From Porites lutea (lineage: Eukaryota; Cnidaria; Anthozoa; Scleractinia; Poritidae), in contig NC_133209.1 of the NCBI RefSeq assembly GCF_958299795.1, positions 1,750,001 through 1,814,000 on the forward strand: DNA of 64,000 bases. Reading direction: 5' to 3'. Within the stretch, counting starts at the first letter, position 1; each line of letters opens with the position of its first letter. Under the pieces are notes generated by a model. It was not told where the DNA came from and made no database searches. It saw only the letters and a program-made list of their open reading frames with translations. Both the position numbers and the translations under genes were made by a program. Shown in pieces: positions 11,311 to 23,393 of the stretch.

Positions 11311-14300
11311 ATGGGTGACAGTGGTGTTACAGCACGACACAAAACCATACCGGATGACAAGGTAAGCTGCTTGAACCTATTTCATCTCTAAAGGTAATGG
11401 TTTTCAAACCTTCGAGGTTTGGTCAAAGTACTACGTTTTAAGATAAAACTAATACCCATGTGCTTAAATCAGGATGAAAAAGTGGTACTACATTACAAGA
11501 GTTTCCTTCGCTTTGAACTTTTTAGTACAGTTGCGGCAGTCGCGCAACCGAATTAAGTCCACTCCTTTTGTGCTTCAGGAGTCAAAAAAATGATACATTA
11601 AAGGTAGAGTTTAGATTCTGGGCTGGAACGCTTTTTTTTATAAACCTGGATGGTTTTTGATGACATAACTTTGTTTTTAACAATCTCGAAAAGATGCCTT
11701 CTCGCCACTCGTGCGTGAAATGCAGTTGTCGTGAGTGCGAAGTTGTGAATTTTTGGAACCCCTTTTTTGACCCTAAAGCCAGCGATTTTGAAATGAAATT
11801 TAAAGAGATTGTCTTGAAAGTACACTCTTCCCTCGAAGATGAGAAAATATACAACATGGTGATCGAATAGATGGGGAAGGGGTATAATATCTTTCATCGA
11901 AAACAATAAATATTCGCACTTTTCATAGGATAGATCCAAGATCAAGTTAGCCCTACAGCTTAAATCTGTAATTGTTCTGTTTCGTTAGTTTTGTGATGAA
12001 GTCGTGTTGTGGAGCGTGGTTTTATTGGTAGACTTCTTTACCTTATTAATTTTCAACAATTTCGCGAAGATCACCAACAGCGCGCAACAAAAAATTGTTT
12101 GAGAGGTGATCCGTTGACAACTCAAGAATTAAAAGTCTGTCTGTAAATTTAATGTCACTTGAGCGTTAATGTAGCACCATTTTCCCCAAAAAGCGATGGC
12201 TGTAATTTTGCCCAAAACCAGCCTCTGAATAAACTTTTTTAGGTTTGCAGATTATGATTCACCATGGTTTCCTAAACAATGAATAGTTAGCCACTTAGTA
12301 AACAATAATAGAAAATGCTGTGGACCAGACGGTCTTGATGATGAATTTTTTTGCACAAGTATAAAGCAGTGTTCACCTGAGCAATTTTCTCTGAAAAAAG
12401 GAAAGTTAATTAAAGTGCTATGCATGAGATTTCCTCTAGAAATTTGTCGCAGGTAATTTAGTAGTGCAATACCCACAACAGGTAAAAAAAAAATAAAACT
12501 TCAATTCTTTGCAGTATATTCAAATGAAAATAGCTTGCTTTAATCAGCATATGCATTGCCGATTCTTACAGACTTTTATGATTTTGCTGACTGCGTCGTG
12601 ACGAAATCCAGCATGTTTGCTGCCAGCAGTTTCAGGATCACAAATCAGTAATCATGGCTATCAATTCCAAATGACCTTGTTACCTTGTGCATCAATTTTG
12701 AGCATTTAAGACTGATAACTTTCATAGCCATAATAAAATGCTTGCAGAAAGTCCACTTATTGTTGTCTTAAGCATCATTAGATGACTTCAAAAAAAATCA
12801 AAGCACTTATTTTTTCATTCTTTAGCAGTTTCAGTCCTAGAGCAAGTTATAGAAAGATTATTTCAATTCAACTCTGCCCATGAAATCTATGGTGTTACCA
12901 TTCAAATGAAACTTCTTCAGCAGAACTTTTTCACAGTGCTATTTACTTCTAGGGATACTACAAAGTGAAGTTTGGATTTTTTGTGAATAATAATTTTTTT
13001 TCTGTGGACTTTATCAGGAGTAAAACGTTTAATGCCATCTAAGCCTAAGCTATATCATTAAAAAGAATAGCTGCTCAACAAAAGAAAAGAAGCTTATTCT
13101 TAGAATGAAATTTTCTTGAATAACTGTTAATTTTAATCTTGGGTGGACAGCATGCAAAGAAAGTATTGTCCAATAGCCCATGGCTAGTGGATTTTACTAT
13201 GGGGCTAGTGAATTCTGTTTTTAACTTGCCCGACGGGCAAGTGATGTTTTTTGAGGAATTCGAATAACAGAAGATCTGTGAAATCAATTCTGCTCATCAA
13301 AAAGCTTTTGGGGCTAGTTGAAATGACGTCTGGGCTAGTAAATGCTAGCTTCAGCTTGCCCGAATAGCAAGCTTTAAAAAATGATTTTCTTTGCACCCTG
13401 GTTGAGTACATGAGTAATAATTAGGCCTAAAAAAACGTAAATTCCCGGATGCCCTTTGGACAGGCAGCTGTCACATCTTACCTGCCCAGGACCATTGCTT
13501 GCTTGCTTGTCTTAATTTATGATTTAGATACAACATGACTTGCCTGGACAGGAGGGGACGATTTTCAAGCCCTGAGTCACAGTAATAGGTCTTCACACCT
13601 CCCCAAAAGAAAAAGAATACAAGGGTACCAATGCTGAAAACACTGGAAACAGAATTACATGTGGAAACCTAAAAAGCCCTTTGAAAAGTTTATTTAAACC
13701 AAGTGTTTTGCAATTTACAGAGATAACTAAAAACCACTTAACCCCTTACCTACCAAAGGACTGTATACACATACTGTGTGAGGTCATTCAGCATTCCAGG
13801 AGGTATATATAGGTCTTCAGAAAAATGAAATCACCAAAAGTCCAGTGGTTCCAGTTGCCTGGATAAATGAACTCCCTTCGCTGAGAAAGGTCTGGCCAGT
13901 TGCTGGGTGTATTTGGCTCTGGTAGGCAAGGGATTAAGACACCGAAACAAAAATCCTCAAAATCAATAAATTTTAAATAAACTCAAACTGCTTTCAAAAA
14001 AGGATTGAACTCCAAAACTGAAAACCACAATGCTGCATCCTCCATCCCCCCAAAAAAGGAAATTCCTTCTTGTCAGCAGTACTCTTGAATTGACTAAAAC
14101 TTTCTAAAAATACCTTGGCCTTATGTATTTACTCTCATATAAAGAACTAGCATTTAATGTGTCAGCTGTTCAATGTTCTGTGGGACTTCGCCGATAAGAC
14201 GTTGATATGTTTGCGACTTCATAGCCACAATCTAATGTTGGCACTTAAAATTAGTGCTGAATTTTTAGAATTATTCTCCTAGTTACCTCTGAGGAAATAA

Positions 14301-16655
14301 TAAACATTGTCCATGTTTTCCAGGCTATAATCATCATTCTGTGACTCTTTTTTTTCAGATATGTCTGCGATTAATTCTGGTCTCTGGCAAGACACATGAA
14401 TTTATATTTTCACCTAGTGACACAGTATATTATATAACACAACATGTTTATGAAAACTGGCCTGAAGGTACGTAGCTGATTGCTTTCAGTAAGTGAGTTT
14501 TGCGGTAATGTGCAGAATCCACAATTCTAGTGCTTGGACAAGCCAGCACATTTGAAAAACATGACATAGAAAGGGTTTCTGGCACAAGCCTACAGATAAT
14601 GTTCCCCTTTTGGAAGGGTCACATGTGTCACCAGATCATTGTTTTGGCCAGACAAACCTGAAAAGTTGTCAGACACACGTTATGTTGACTTTTAATTTCT
14701 TTAATCAGGGTCCGAAATTAACTTTTTAATACGGGCGCCAACTGGTGATCAAATATAAATTTTTGGTCGCCAGAGGGCAAATTGTGGTCGCCAAAAATTC
14801 CGCCTCCCTTTTTTTCAAATAAAATTTTAAACACGAATAAAAAATGCATGGTATGGACGTTTTTTTTTATGCTCAAAAATTGCACTGCTTTCGCTCCCGA
14901 TACCAGAAAGCAACCATACGTGTACGAGTGAATTCCTATTTTTTCCACAAATTACTTTTTGGAGATATAAAGCTATCTGACCCAGAACATAGGAACAGAA
15001 AGCTGTCTGCCCATGACTGCACTGATCATATCAAAACTCTATTTTCTTCCGATAACTACCACGAAACACGAAACATAAACACGAGTCAGCCATCTCGCTC
15101 GTACCAGGCCACAACTGTGCCACGTTACTCGTACCAGTCCACAAAGTACATAACGTACGCTGAAAACAACATGGCGGCTTGGAAACGTTCAACTCGTATT
15201 GATCGTAGCTGTTGTGGAGGTATCATTACAGGAAGATTCGTTTCACTTTTAATTAAAAAATATCAGCAGGACAAAAAGGAAGACACCTGTTGGCAAATAG
15301 CTTCGAGGTTTCAATTCTTAATCAGTTCCTCCGAACGTTAAAGTCCACAATAACAACCAGCTTTACAAGTCGCTAGCTGGCGACCAGCTATGAAATTCTG
15401 GTCGCCAGGACTAAATTTTTAGTCGCATTGGCGACCAGGAAGGTGCAATTTCGGACCCTGTTAATTACTATGTTAATGCACATTAATAATAAAATTTTAT
15501 TTTTTTCTGAATGAAGGATTACTTTTCCCGAAATTTAAGCTGTTGCATTGATTGTTATAGAGTGGCCATTGTTCAGAGCTTAAGCAGTTGATGTTTTAAT
15601 GTTTTCCTTTTAAGTCAAGATTTTCTACATTATAAAGGGCTAACTCTGCACACGGCTGCTTTTGAATCACTATGATTTCATTAATGACAGAAGTGATTAA
15701 ATTTTTATTTATCTCTTAGTTTACAAAACCCATTATTTTTTATTAGTTTATTGGTTAATCTTGTGTTCAGTGAGCATAAAACTAAACTGTTTGTGACTAT
15801 GAAGTAAATCATTTTATTTGTTTTATCTGCTTGTTTGTTTTTCCCTTAGATTGGAAAGATGAAGCAGTTAGTTCCCATAACATACTAAAACTTATCTACC
15901 ATGGTCGGTTTCTACATGGCAATGTTTCTTTAGCAGGCAAGTGTTTTTATAAGCTATTCATAGTAATGGATTCTCATGAACTGAACATTGACAGCAAGTT
16001 TCTTTGTTCTTAGCTCTCCATTTAGAGACTGGCAAGCGAAGTGTAATGCACCTTGTAGCAAGAGAAAACTTACCGGAACCCGCCACTCAAGGTAGGAACA
16101 AAAGCACATTTAAAGTCTCAGGGGTTTCAATAATCACTGTTGGCTGGCAAAAACCATTGGCTGCTTCACTGAGAGAAGTCAGCTTTTCTCTTCCATAAGT
16201 TGAAGTGATTATCCCAAACCTTGAGGATACAATTGGTAACTCTAGTCAAACCAGTTGCCTACTTGAGATTATTTTTATTGAAATAGGGCTAACACTTAAG
16301 ATGTAAAGTTGCTGGGTAAATGCAATTAGTTGGTGGAGAATAATATTGTACAGCTAGGAAGTTCTTTTGGTTCTATTTTCCCTCTGTTTCCTACAAAATT
16401 AATCGGGGATTATGCTCGTAGTACCCAAGGAAAATCCCTTCTTCCCAACCCTTGCCCTTAGTGGCAGCCCTGTTGATGCCTTTGATTAACCTAGATCAGG
16501 TCTCTATCAATGACTCCATGTGTTGTGGGGTATCTTTAAGTTAGCTTTCACATAAATAAAATAGTTCCTAATGCTACATTTTCTCTTGCCAATTTACAGG
16601 TCAAAGAAATCGAGAGAAAATTAATGAACAAAGTTGCTGTTGTAGTATTGTTTGA
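11311..16655 (+). CDS. UBL3: UBL3, membrane-anchored ubiquitin-like protein (5 exons)
   Basis: UBL3 is a prenylated ubiquitin-fold protein of the plasma membrane that helps sort proteins into extracellular vesicles. Coding exons are 11311-11361, 14359-14467, 15850-15936, 16014-16091 and 16600-16655; phases join exactly to 126 residues (human 117). Recognisable blocks are LRLILVSGKTHEF, FSPSDTVYYITQHVYENW, HNILKLIYHGRFLHGNVS and VMHLVARENLPEP, collinear with vertebrate UBL3. The C-terminus is QSCCCSIV: three cysteines ending in a CaaX-type box (C-S-I-V) for prenylation, with neighbouring cysteines available for palmitoylation. Intron 3 starts with GC (AG|GCAAGT) instead of GT; the join is required by phase and by the conserved block across it. 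Introns 1 (3.0 kb) and 2 (1.4 kb) carry transposon remnants. The start is the ATG of exon 1; a non-coding upstream exon is possible. Confidence 0.95.
13141..13405. mobile_element. Dispersed non-autonomous element in UBL3 intron 1
   Basis: A copy of the repeat also seen at about 3096-3275. The ends are approximate inverted repeats (ATGCAAAGAAAG on the left, CTTTGCACCCTG on the right). The interior holds paired words such as CTTGCCCGACGGGCAAG that fold on themselves. No coding capacity was seen and the target duplication is not clear. Confidence 0.5.
14706..15462. mobile_element. TIR element with 5-bp TTAAT duplication in UBL3 intron 2
   Basis: About 757 bp between the inverted ends CAGGGTCCGAAATTA and (read backwards from the right) CAGGGTCCGAAATTGCACC. 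TTAAT flanks both sides, consistent with a 5-bp target duplication. Sub-terminal GGTCGCCA words are repeated in both orientations. A 165-codon open frame (14844-15341) inside it matches no family I know and does not look like a transposase, so the element is probably non-autonomous. Confidence 0.7.
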
Positions 16656-18088
16656 CGTGAGGGTCAAAAGTCCATGAAGATGCATAGAAGAGACTAATGC
16701 CAAACATGTTTTTAAATTTAAACATATTAAATTTAATTGTTAAAATAATTTAACAACCCTTTATGCGCATGTGTACAATAATTTCTCTTTATATAGACCG
16801 TAAAGTAGAGAGTTCTCATTGCCTCTTAAGAGGTAAGGATTGGACCTCTCTCCGAACTGCCAAGTGTGCACGAAACAAGTCCAGATGTTAGAGGTCAAAC
16901 TTCAGAGTTTTTAAACCATTTGAACGCGTAGTTATTTGATTATTTGTCACTCTAACTTCTGAATCTGTGGACGAAATCCTATGGTGTTACCATTCAAATG
17001 TAATCTCTTTGGCAGAAAGTCTGCAAAGTGCAATTTTTTTCATAGTATTTAGAAATAATTTGAAATTTTTTTGTGAAATTTCCTTTAACACCGTTAGGTT
17101 TAAGAGTGAAAGGGATAAATGAAGGAACATACTCACCATAGTGGTTAAAAATAGTGTACTTGTAAAAGTGTAGACGTTTTCATTGAAATGTCAAAATTTG
17201 CATTTCAATTATTATTTCTGGAGTTGTATGGCAATACATGCTACAATGTGTTCCTTATATTTCAAATTGTGCAAGTGCTCTCTCTCAAGAGACATCATTG
17301 AAACAGTATAACAACATGTTGTTGCTGGAATATCTCCGTTTCTCCTTTAAAATTTATTAAGAATTTTTTCAGGAGTGGGCATTAGTAGGGTATCTAAATC
17401 CAATCTTTCAGAAGAAAAGTGAAAAATAATGAAGGGGGCAAGGGGTGGGATCTCAAACAAGAAAAACCTCCATGGAGAGGGCATTGACAATTGTAGGATC
17501 TGAATGTGCTAATTTGTTACTTAACCTTTTGAAATAATCAGCATTAATTAAAAGTGGTCCTGTTTACTTCCAGAATGTTATGATTGTAGGCAAAAAAGTT
17601 GTTTTTACATAGGGAGGTTTGAGTATTTGACTAGTATCATTTCCTGTTGCCCTAGGACATATAATGAGAACGCATAAAGGCAAGTGTGGACAAAAAATTA
17701 CACATCATTTATCCTTCGTAGTATCATCCATTACCCTTATTACCTTCCCAAAATTTTTACCACTTTTTTTAAAAAAATAGCAAATTAGTAGGGATTGCAC
17801 ATGAGTCTGGTGTATTGCAATAATTCAAGTTGTATAGTAATCCTTTTGTGAATGAAGAGCTCGTTGCATAATAAAAGGGAAATCAAAGTATTAAGTCACG
17901 TAGCCTGAACTACAATTATAGCTTTCATTGATGACTAAATGCTTTCAAAGTTCTCAAATTTTTAGCAAATTCTGAGTTGTTTTTTTTTAAGAGTTAGGTC
18001 ATATTCTAACTTTCCATGTAAATTTTCACTAATAATATCACAAATCCTTAGAGATATTTTAAACTTCTTGAGTCATAGATTATAATCT

Positions 18089-18208
18089 GGCCCTGGTTAT
18101 TCAAACATTGGATGGATAAATCACTATCCACTGGATATTAGGGAAACCAACTGCATTATCCACTGGATAGAGTGGATAGCGTTATCTACCTTTTGAATAA
18201 CTGGGGCC
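18089..18208. mobile_element. MITE, TTGTTCAAA family B
   Basis: About 120 bp. The inverted ends are GGCCCTGGTTATTCAAA and (backwards from the right) GGCCCCAGTTATTCAAA, around palindromic blocks of the type ATCCACTGGATA. A second copy is at 43616-43765 in VAMP7. The outer ends resemble those of family A (6073-6312) although the interiors differ. Confidence 0.75.
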
Positions 18209-18799
18209 AAAACTGTAAAGTGAAATGTTTTCAAGAGTCAAGGCTGTAATAATTATCTCCTCCATCATAAACAGATTTCCTCTGGTGGCTGTATGCTTGT
18301 TTGGAATTGAAAAGCTGGCTTTATATATGCTGCCATGATCCTGAGAGTGACTTTTCTAAAAATTTGTGCAGAATCATTCCTCTCTGGCTTTGGCTCAACC
18401 AAAAGAAGGGTTAAAAATAATCTTACACAACTAAAACTCTTGGCTAGAGATAGACTGATAGATAAACGACATTCAAAACTTTACATATATTTACATATTA
18501 TTTGGAAGAGTCAATGTTATGTTAGTGTCCAGTGCAGCCGATATTGAGCGAGTTGCCCAATCTAAGGAGGAGTGTTGCGTGACTGACTAAATAACCATTG
18601 TATTGGAGACTCCTGTCACAAGTTGATGGTGGCATATAGAAGCCAGTCTTCTTAAGACCTCAGAAAGTATTCTTATGTATACTCAAAGTTCACGCATTTG
18701 GTTAGACATGAACATGGAATATTGAATGATGACTATCACCTTAACCTCTGTACCATCTCAGACATTTACTAAATTGTGTACCATTAAGTGGAAATTCAA

Positions 18800-18819
18800 C
18801 CCCCCCCCCCCCCCCCCCC
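18800..18819 (+). repeat. Homopolymer C20
   Basis: Twenty consecutive cytosines. The G-strand could form G-quadruplex structures, and the length is likely polymorphic or prone to assembly error. Shorter C runs occur at 28551-28564, 47986-47997 and near 52121. Confidence 0.9.
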
Positions 18820-19431
18820 GGATACTGCGTCAACATACTGGACTTTTCCTCCAATTGGTGACAATAATAATTTATTGTGTTTTTCATTGTTTGTTGGTTT
18901 CTTAGAGCTCAAATATCATTAGTAAGTTTAATTTAAAGGAGTAAAGTGCTCGTAGCACTACCTGTCAAAAGGACCTTGTAATAGTGCAAGCACTTCACCA
19001 TTTGAGTGGTAAAATAGAATTTTTAAAACTTTTTGTTAATTCTTCAGTTACCCAAATGCCTCTCTAAATGTGCATGTGGTCAGAGGATTACTTTGAATAT
19101 CAATGACGTTTTATTTTTGTGAGAACTGCTGTAGCATAGAAACATAAAATATTTTTTAAATAGGCATGTCTTGTTCATAACTGTAAAGAAGACAATACAC
19201 AGTATATTACTTCTTGTTGGTAGCTAGGCTTCTTATTCATATTGCTTTGCTCTTTGTGTTATTTTCTCCAATAAAATATGGTTATTCAAGAAAATATTCA
19301 TACCCATCTCAAAGATTACTGACTTGCCAGCAGCCTGCATGGTATTCATTTCCATTCCATTCAAAGAGATGCACAAGGGCATGGGGTAAAAAGTTGCTCC
19401 TTTTTAGTTCCTCACACTTATTTCACACCTC

Positions 19432-19631
19432 TGGATCGAGTTGTTCAAAGCTGGGTTAAGATAACCCAGGGTTAGTGCGAGATTTGAATTCAGATATGAA
19501 AGCTTAAAAATCATTTCAGTTTTAATTCTTTTTGTCTACAAGTTGATTATCAAAGGCTTTAAAAATAACAGAGAAAATTATCCAAGAAAATGCTTTTAAG
19601 CGCTAATCAGCCTTCGAACAACTGAGCCCAG
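19432..19631. mobile_element. MITE, TTGTTCAAA family A (reverse orientation)
   Basis: About 200 bp matching the 6073-6312 copy in reverse orientation: CGAGTTGTTCAAAGCTGGG at the left, AGCGCTAATCAGCC and CGAACAACTGAGCCC at the right, with the shared interior word TTTTTGTCTACAAGTTGAT. Confidence 0.75.
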
Positions 19632-22337
19632 ATCTCCTGCTTGGCTTAAAGGAAACTAGGAACAACTGCTGCGCAGTTTACTATGGAAGGGGTATGGATA
19701 TCTTTTTGTGATGCATTAGCACTGCCCAGTTAGATTTGTTTGCAACAATTTCAAAGTAATATTATGAAGTTTTTTTTACTTGTCAGTAACATGTAAAGAG
19801 TAAATTAAATAATAGATTTGTGTGGAATTATAGACTACTTTTCTTCAAAATGACAGGAACCCCTATGGGTTATTTAACATGCGTCTCAAGTGGGATCCAG
19901 TATTCTGTTGTTTTGTTTTGTTTGGGGGGGGCGGGGTAAGTATGATTTCTGCCACTCTCTCAGACCCAGACTTGTCCCTCCCGGAGAGTCAAAGAGGCAA
20001 AGGTGCCTTTCCCAAATAGCCGCTGGTAATCAAGTCTGTTGGCAGGGAAGGGGGAGATGGTGTTTCACAGTATCATGTGATACGAGTTTCACGAATGAGG
20101 AATCAAAAAATATTCCACCATCGGCAACATTTACCATTTCACATATAATAAACATCCTTACAGTTAAACAGAGTACATAAACCTTGTGATTAAGGATGTA
20201 ATTTTCATACTATGCACATATTAATTTAGATAATTTACTATTAATGCGTACGTATTGTTTTTGTTTTTTTTTACATTGAATTTGTTGCTGTAGCTGTCAA
20301 ATGACCCACCTCCCCCATACCAAGAAAATGTTGGTTGTTTGGGACGATCATAATACCTGCCTAAGCTCCATTAGGTGTGGGATCTTAGTAATCCCCTGTT
20401 GTGTTTCTGGTTTTGCTTTGTCAGTCCATTCAAGAAAAGATATGATTTCTCCACAAAGTTTCAACTTAGTTACAAAGACGTTCACGATTTTTAATTTATT
20501 TTTCCTTTTTGAATTTATCTATTTCCACAAAGGCCTAATACAGCCTGCTTTTTAAACTAACAACAGGAATGGAGAATTAAAATTTCTTCATTGGGGATTG
20601 TTGGGGCAATGAGCCATTATCTTGACATTACTTTTGTATAAGTACAACAGGTATTTTCATGGCAGGGCTAGATTAAATAAAAAAATTGTTGGCTAGATTA
20701 AATAAAAAAATTGCTAGCTTTGATTCCAAACTATTTAACGAACAAACAGGGAAACAAACTTCTTCTGATCTTATGATTTGACTAGCTTGATCGCTGGTAA
20801 ATTACTAATTATACTTCTCCAAGAAAATACTTCATAATAGAGAGTAGAAGTGTGACATCACATTACCAAGGAAACAAAATTTCTTGACAGAGACACAGAC
20901 CTTCCAACCCCTAAACCATGCAAATCGGGAGTGTTTGAAACAAAAAGCCTCGAAAAACCTGGAGATTGGGACCTCAAACCTGGAGATTTTCAAAAGATAT
21001 ATATCAAATAAAACTAAAAAGGCAATTATTTTTGTCACAGTATTCTTTACTCTATTGGTTGGTGGTCTCTGTTGTACTCTCTTGCTGCTCTTTTGGCAGT
21101 GATGAAAAGATTCTCATTCACTATCCACATTCATGGGATGGCGAGTAGCCAATTGAGAATGCTATAAGGCTTTCACACAGACCTTAGCAAACTTATGTTT
21201 TTCAGGAATAAGGTTGGAATTAGACTCAGCTTTCCCCCCAAAATTATACAAACAACTTGTCCATTATTTCCAGACTGCGATTTCTAACAGAGTCATCTGG
21301 CAATTTTAAGATTTTCTGATTTGTTTCTAAGAGCAATCATGTACCAGAAAGTCATACATACATATGAATGTTTCTTCTTGTTCGCCATAGTTTGTTGAGA
21401 TCCATTTAATTCTGCTACCATGACAATGTGACATAGTGACTTCTCTCTATGCCCAGATTAACCTGCTCTGCACCTCAGTCTATGGGGATTGAGAAAAGCA
21501 TTCTGTATGGTACACCACAGTCAGGCACAGACCTGCCAACTCTCCCAATTCTGCCGAGAGTCTCTCGAATTTTTAAATTTTTCTCACGGCCTCACGAGAA
21601 GACTCCCAATGTCATGATTTGGTGTTTGTGAATTGTGCTGTTCTCAGGTGAATAAAATATAACATTGTGATTAAAGTGCCCTCTGTGAAAAATGAAGTGC
21701 CAAAATCCTAGACTGTGTACACGTACATTGAAGATCAACTGATGAAAATAAATCATTAATTTGGACAAAGGACCTTAACTATCACTGGGTGGCTTGATTT
21801 AACTTCATTTTTAAGTCTTTTGATGTAGATTCACACTTCAGTGCGCTCAGACCCACCTACACTTGGCCTCCCTAGGGAATTTATAGCCGCGCAGAGATCA
21901 CCCGACCACATGACCGAGATCAAAGGTTTTTCGTAAACTCGAGACCAGATTCCCCCTTCCCTCTAGAAAGAAAGAGTTGACATTCTAATCTAAGTAGTGA
22001 TGACATAATTTCTTAAAGGCCAGGTCTTGAAACAGGTATGGATTTTGGAGGCAAGGTCTGAAAACAGGGTCAAGATTTTGAAGAACCAGGCGGCAAAAAA
22101 CCCACCAAGAATTCCCAGCAGTACCCCTCCACCCTCCACCCCCCCGCCCCCCAACTCCCCCATTTTCACCCCAACTAAAAGTGGCCAATTCCTTGGAAGT
22201 TTTGTTAGGTGGAAACTAAACCCTTTAACTCTTCTCTTATGGGTTAGCAATAAGATTTCATGGGCAGGAATCTTGCCACTTTTGGAAAGGGTGGGAGTAA
22301 CAAATGGAAAGCTCCCATCAAAGTATCATCATGAAAT

Positions 22338-22621
22338 TTACTGCGCTTTTCACAAACATGCGAATTCTGAAGTTCAAAAGCCAACTGATGATTGCGGTTT
22401 TTTTTATGCCGTCAATCATCTTAACGGACCTATTAGGAAACAATACTTTACTTTAACAGGTTCAAAAGGTCATGGTTTCTGATTTGTGATTGGTGGATTT
22501 CGATCCGTTTTTTCAGGGTTCGTTGCTTGTGATCGTAATTATGATTGACGGCAGCGAAAAACTGAATTGTGAAGGAGGCTTTTGAACGTTAGAGTTCGCA
22601 TGTTTGTGAAAAGCGCAGTAA
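22338..22621. mobile_element. Long-TIR palindromic element behind RAB9
   Basis: About 284 bp whose outer ~45 bp are inverted copies (TTACTGCGCTTTTCACAAAC on the left, its complement at the right). Complementarity continues inward through GCCGTCAATCAT, so roughly a third of each half pairs. It ends 46 bases from the RAB9 stop codon and probably lies in the RAB9 3' UTR or just beyond. No coding capacity was seen. Confidence 0.75.
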
Positions 22622-22667
22622 CACCACCTAAAAATTCAAGGTTTACAAAAAGTCAGTGATCTAATGA

Positions 22668-23285
22668 TTAATCACAACAACCCGAACTTTCTCTCTTCCG
22701 GACGTTGGATAAATTGACTCCTTCAGTCGCATTAAAATCATTTTTCACCCTGGTTTGCTCTAGTTCATTCAGTCTTTTAACAGCAGCCGCGAACGCAACG
22801 TTGACATTAGTCGAGTCTTTTGCGCTTGTTTCGTAGTAAGGAATTCCACCGAGTTCTTTACAAAAGTTATGAGCTTCTTCTTGTGACACAACTCGGTCGT
22901 TAACATCAACTTTATTTCCCAAAAGGATAAATGGAAAGTTATCTTCCTTGCGAACGTCCGCGTAGTAAAGAAACTCCTTCCTCCACATGGCTAAGTTTTT
23001 GAAGCTTTGTACATCATCAACGGCGTAAACTAATAGACACAAATCTGATCCACGATAAAAGGGTGTCCTTAAGCTCTTAAATCTCTCCTGGCCAGCTGTA
23101 TCCCAAATTTGAAGCGTGTACGAATCTCCGTCCACCGTAACATCCTTGTTCAAGAATTCAACCCCAATTGTGTGATAAGACTGGTTGTCGAATTTGTTAC
23201 TTACAAATCGGTTCATCAGAGACGATTTTCCAACACCACCATCGCCAAGCAATACTACCTTTAAAAAGGTGTTCTTGTTGGACAT
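22668..23285 (-). CDS. RAB9: RAB9 small GTPase (single coding exon)
   Basis: Rab9 directs transport from late endosomes to the trans-Golgi and maintains late endosomes and lysosomes. The 205-residue frame is complete and intronless. P-loop GDGGVGKS is at 14-21, the switch I threonine at 39 (HTIGVEFLNKD, a Rab9/Rab7-type effector loop), WDTAGQERF begins at 61, then FRSLRTPFYRG-type switch II (here FKSLRTPFYRGSD), GNKVD and ETSAK. The C-terminus SGCCD supplies a double cysteine for geranylgeranylation. The blocks YYADV and KKEF/RKEF after the RabSF regions fit RAB9A/B better than RAB7. The human RAB9A coding region is also on a single exon. A TCACGTGA palindrome lies about 100 bp upstream of the ATG (23386-23393). 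Confidence 0.93.
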   Translation of the reverse strand: MSNKNTFLKVVLLGDGGVGKSSLMNRFVSNKFDNQSYHTIGVEFLNKDVTVDGDSYTLQIWDTAGQERFKSLRTPFYRGSDLCLLVYAVDDVQSFKNLAMWRKEFLYYADVRKEDNFPFILLGNKVDVNDRVVSQEEAHNFCKELGGIPYYETSAKDSTNVNVAFAAAVKRLNELEQTRVKNDFNATEGVNLSNVRKRESSGCCD

Positions 23286-23385
23286 TTTGGCGTTCGCTGC
23301 TTTTTATTTGATGATTAAATGGTCATAAATTTAGAAGGAAAAACATCTACTCAAACCCTCAGAAAATGCGCAACTCCGTCATTTC

Positions 23386-23393
23386 TCACGTGA
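23386..23393. promoter_or_regulatory. TCACGTGA E-box/CLEAR-like site upstream of RAB9
   Basis: A perfect 8-bp palindrome containing CACGTG lies 101 bp upstream of the RAB9 start codon. It matches the core of the CLEAR element bound by MiT/TFE factors at lysosomal genes. Use as a real site is inference; CACGTG also binds USF and Myc-type factors. Confidence 0.45.

Larger units (their letters stand above)
16656..22667. other. Intergenic region between UBL3 and RAB9
   Basis: Six kilobases without a recognisable gene. It contains the UBL3 3' end, two MITEs (18089-18208 and 19432-19631), a run of twenty C at 18800-18819, a short direct repeat of GGCTAGATTAAATAAAAAAA near 20664 and 20692, a C-rich stretch near 22126-22175, and the inverted-repeat element at 22338-22621. 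The open frames here are short and unsupported. Confidence 0.6.

Noticed and set aside
14844-15341. 165-codon frame as a host gene
   Set aside because: It lies wholly inside a TIR element with TTAAT duplications and matches no known protein.
22027-22482. Proline-rich 151-codon frame near RAB9
   Set aside because: The prolines come from a C-rich tract, and the frame runs into an inverted-repeat element.
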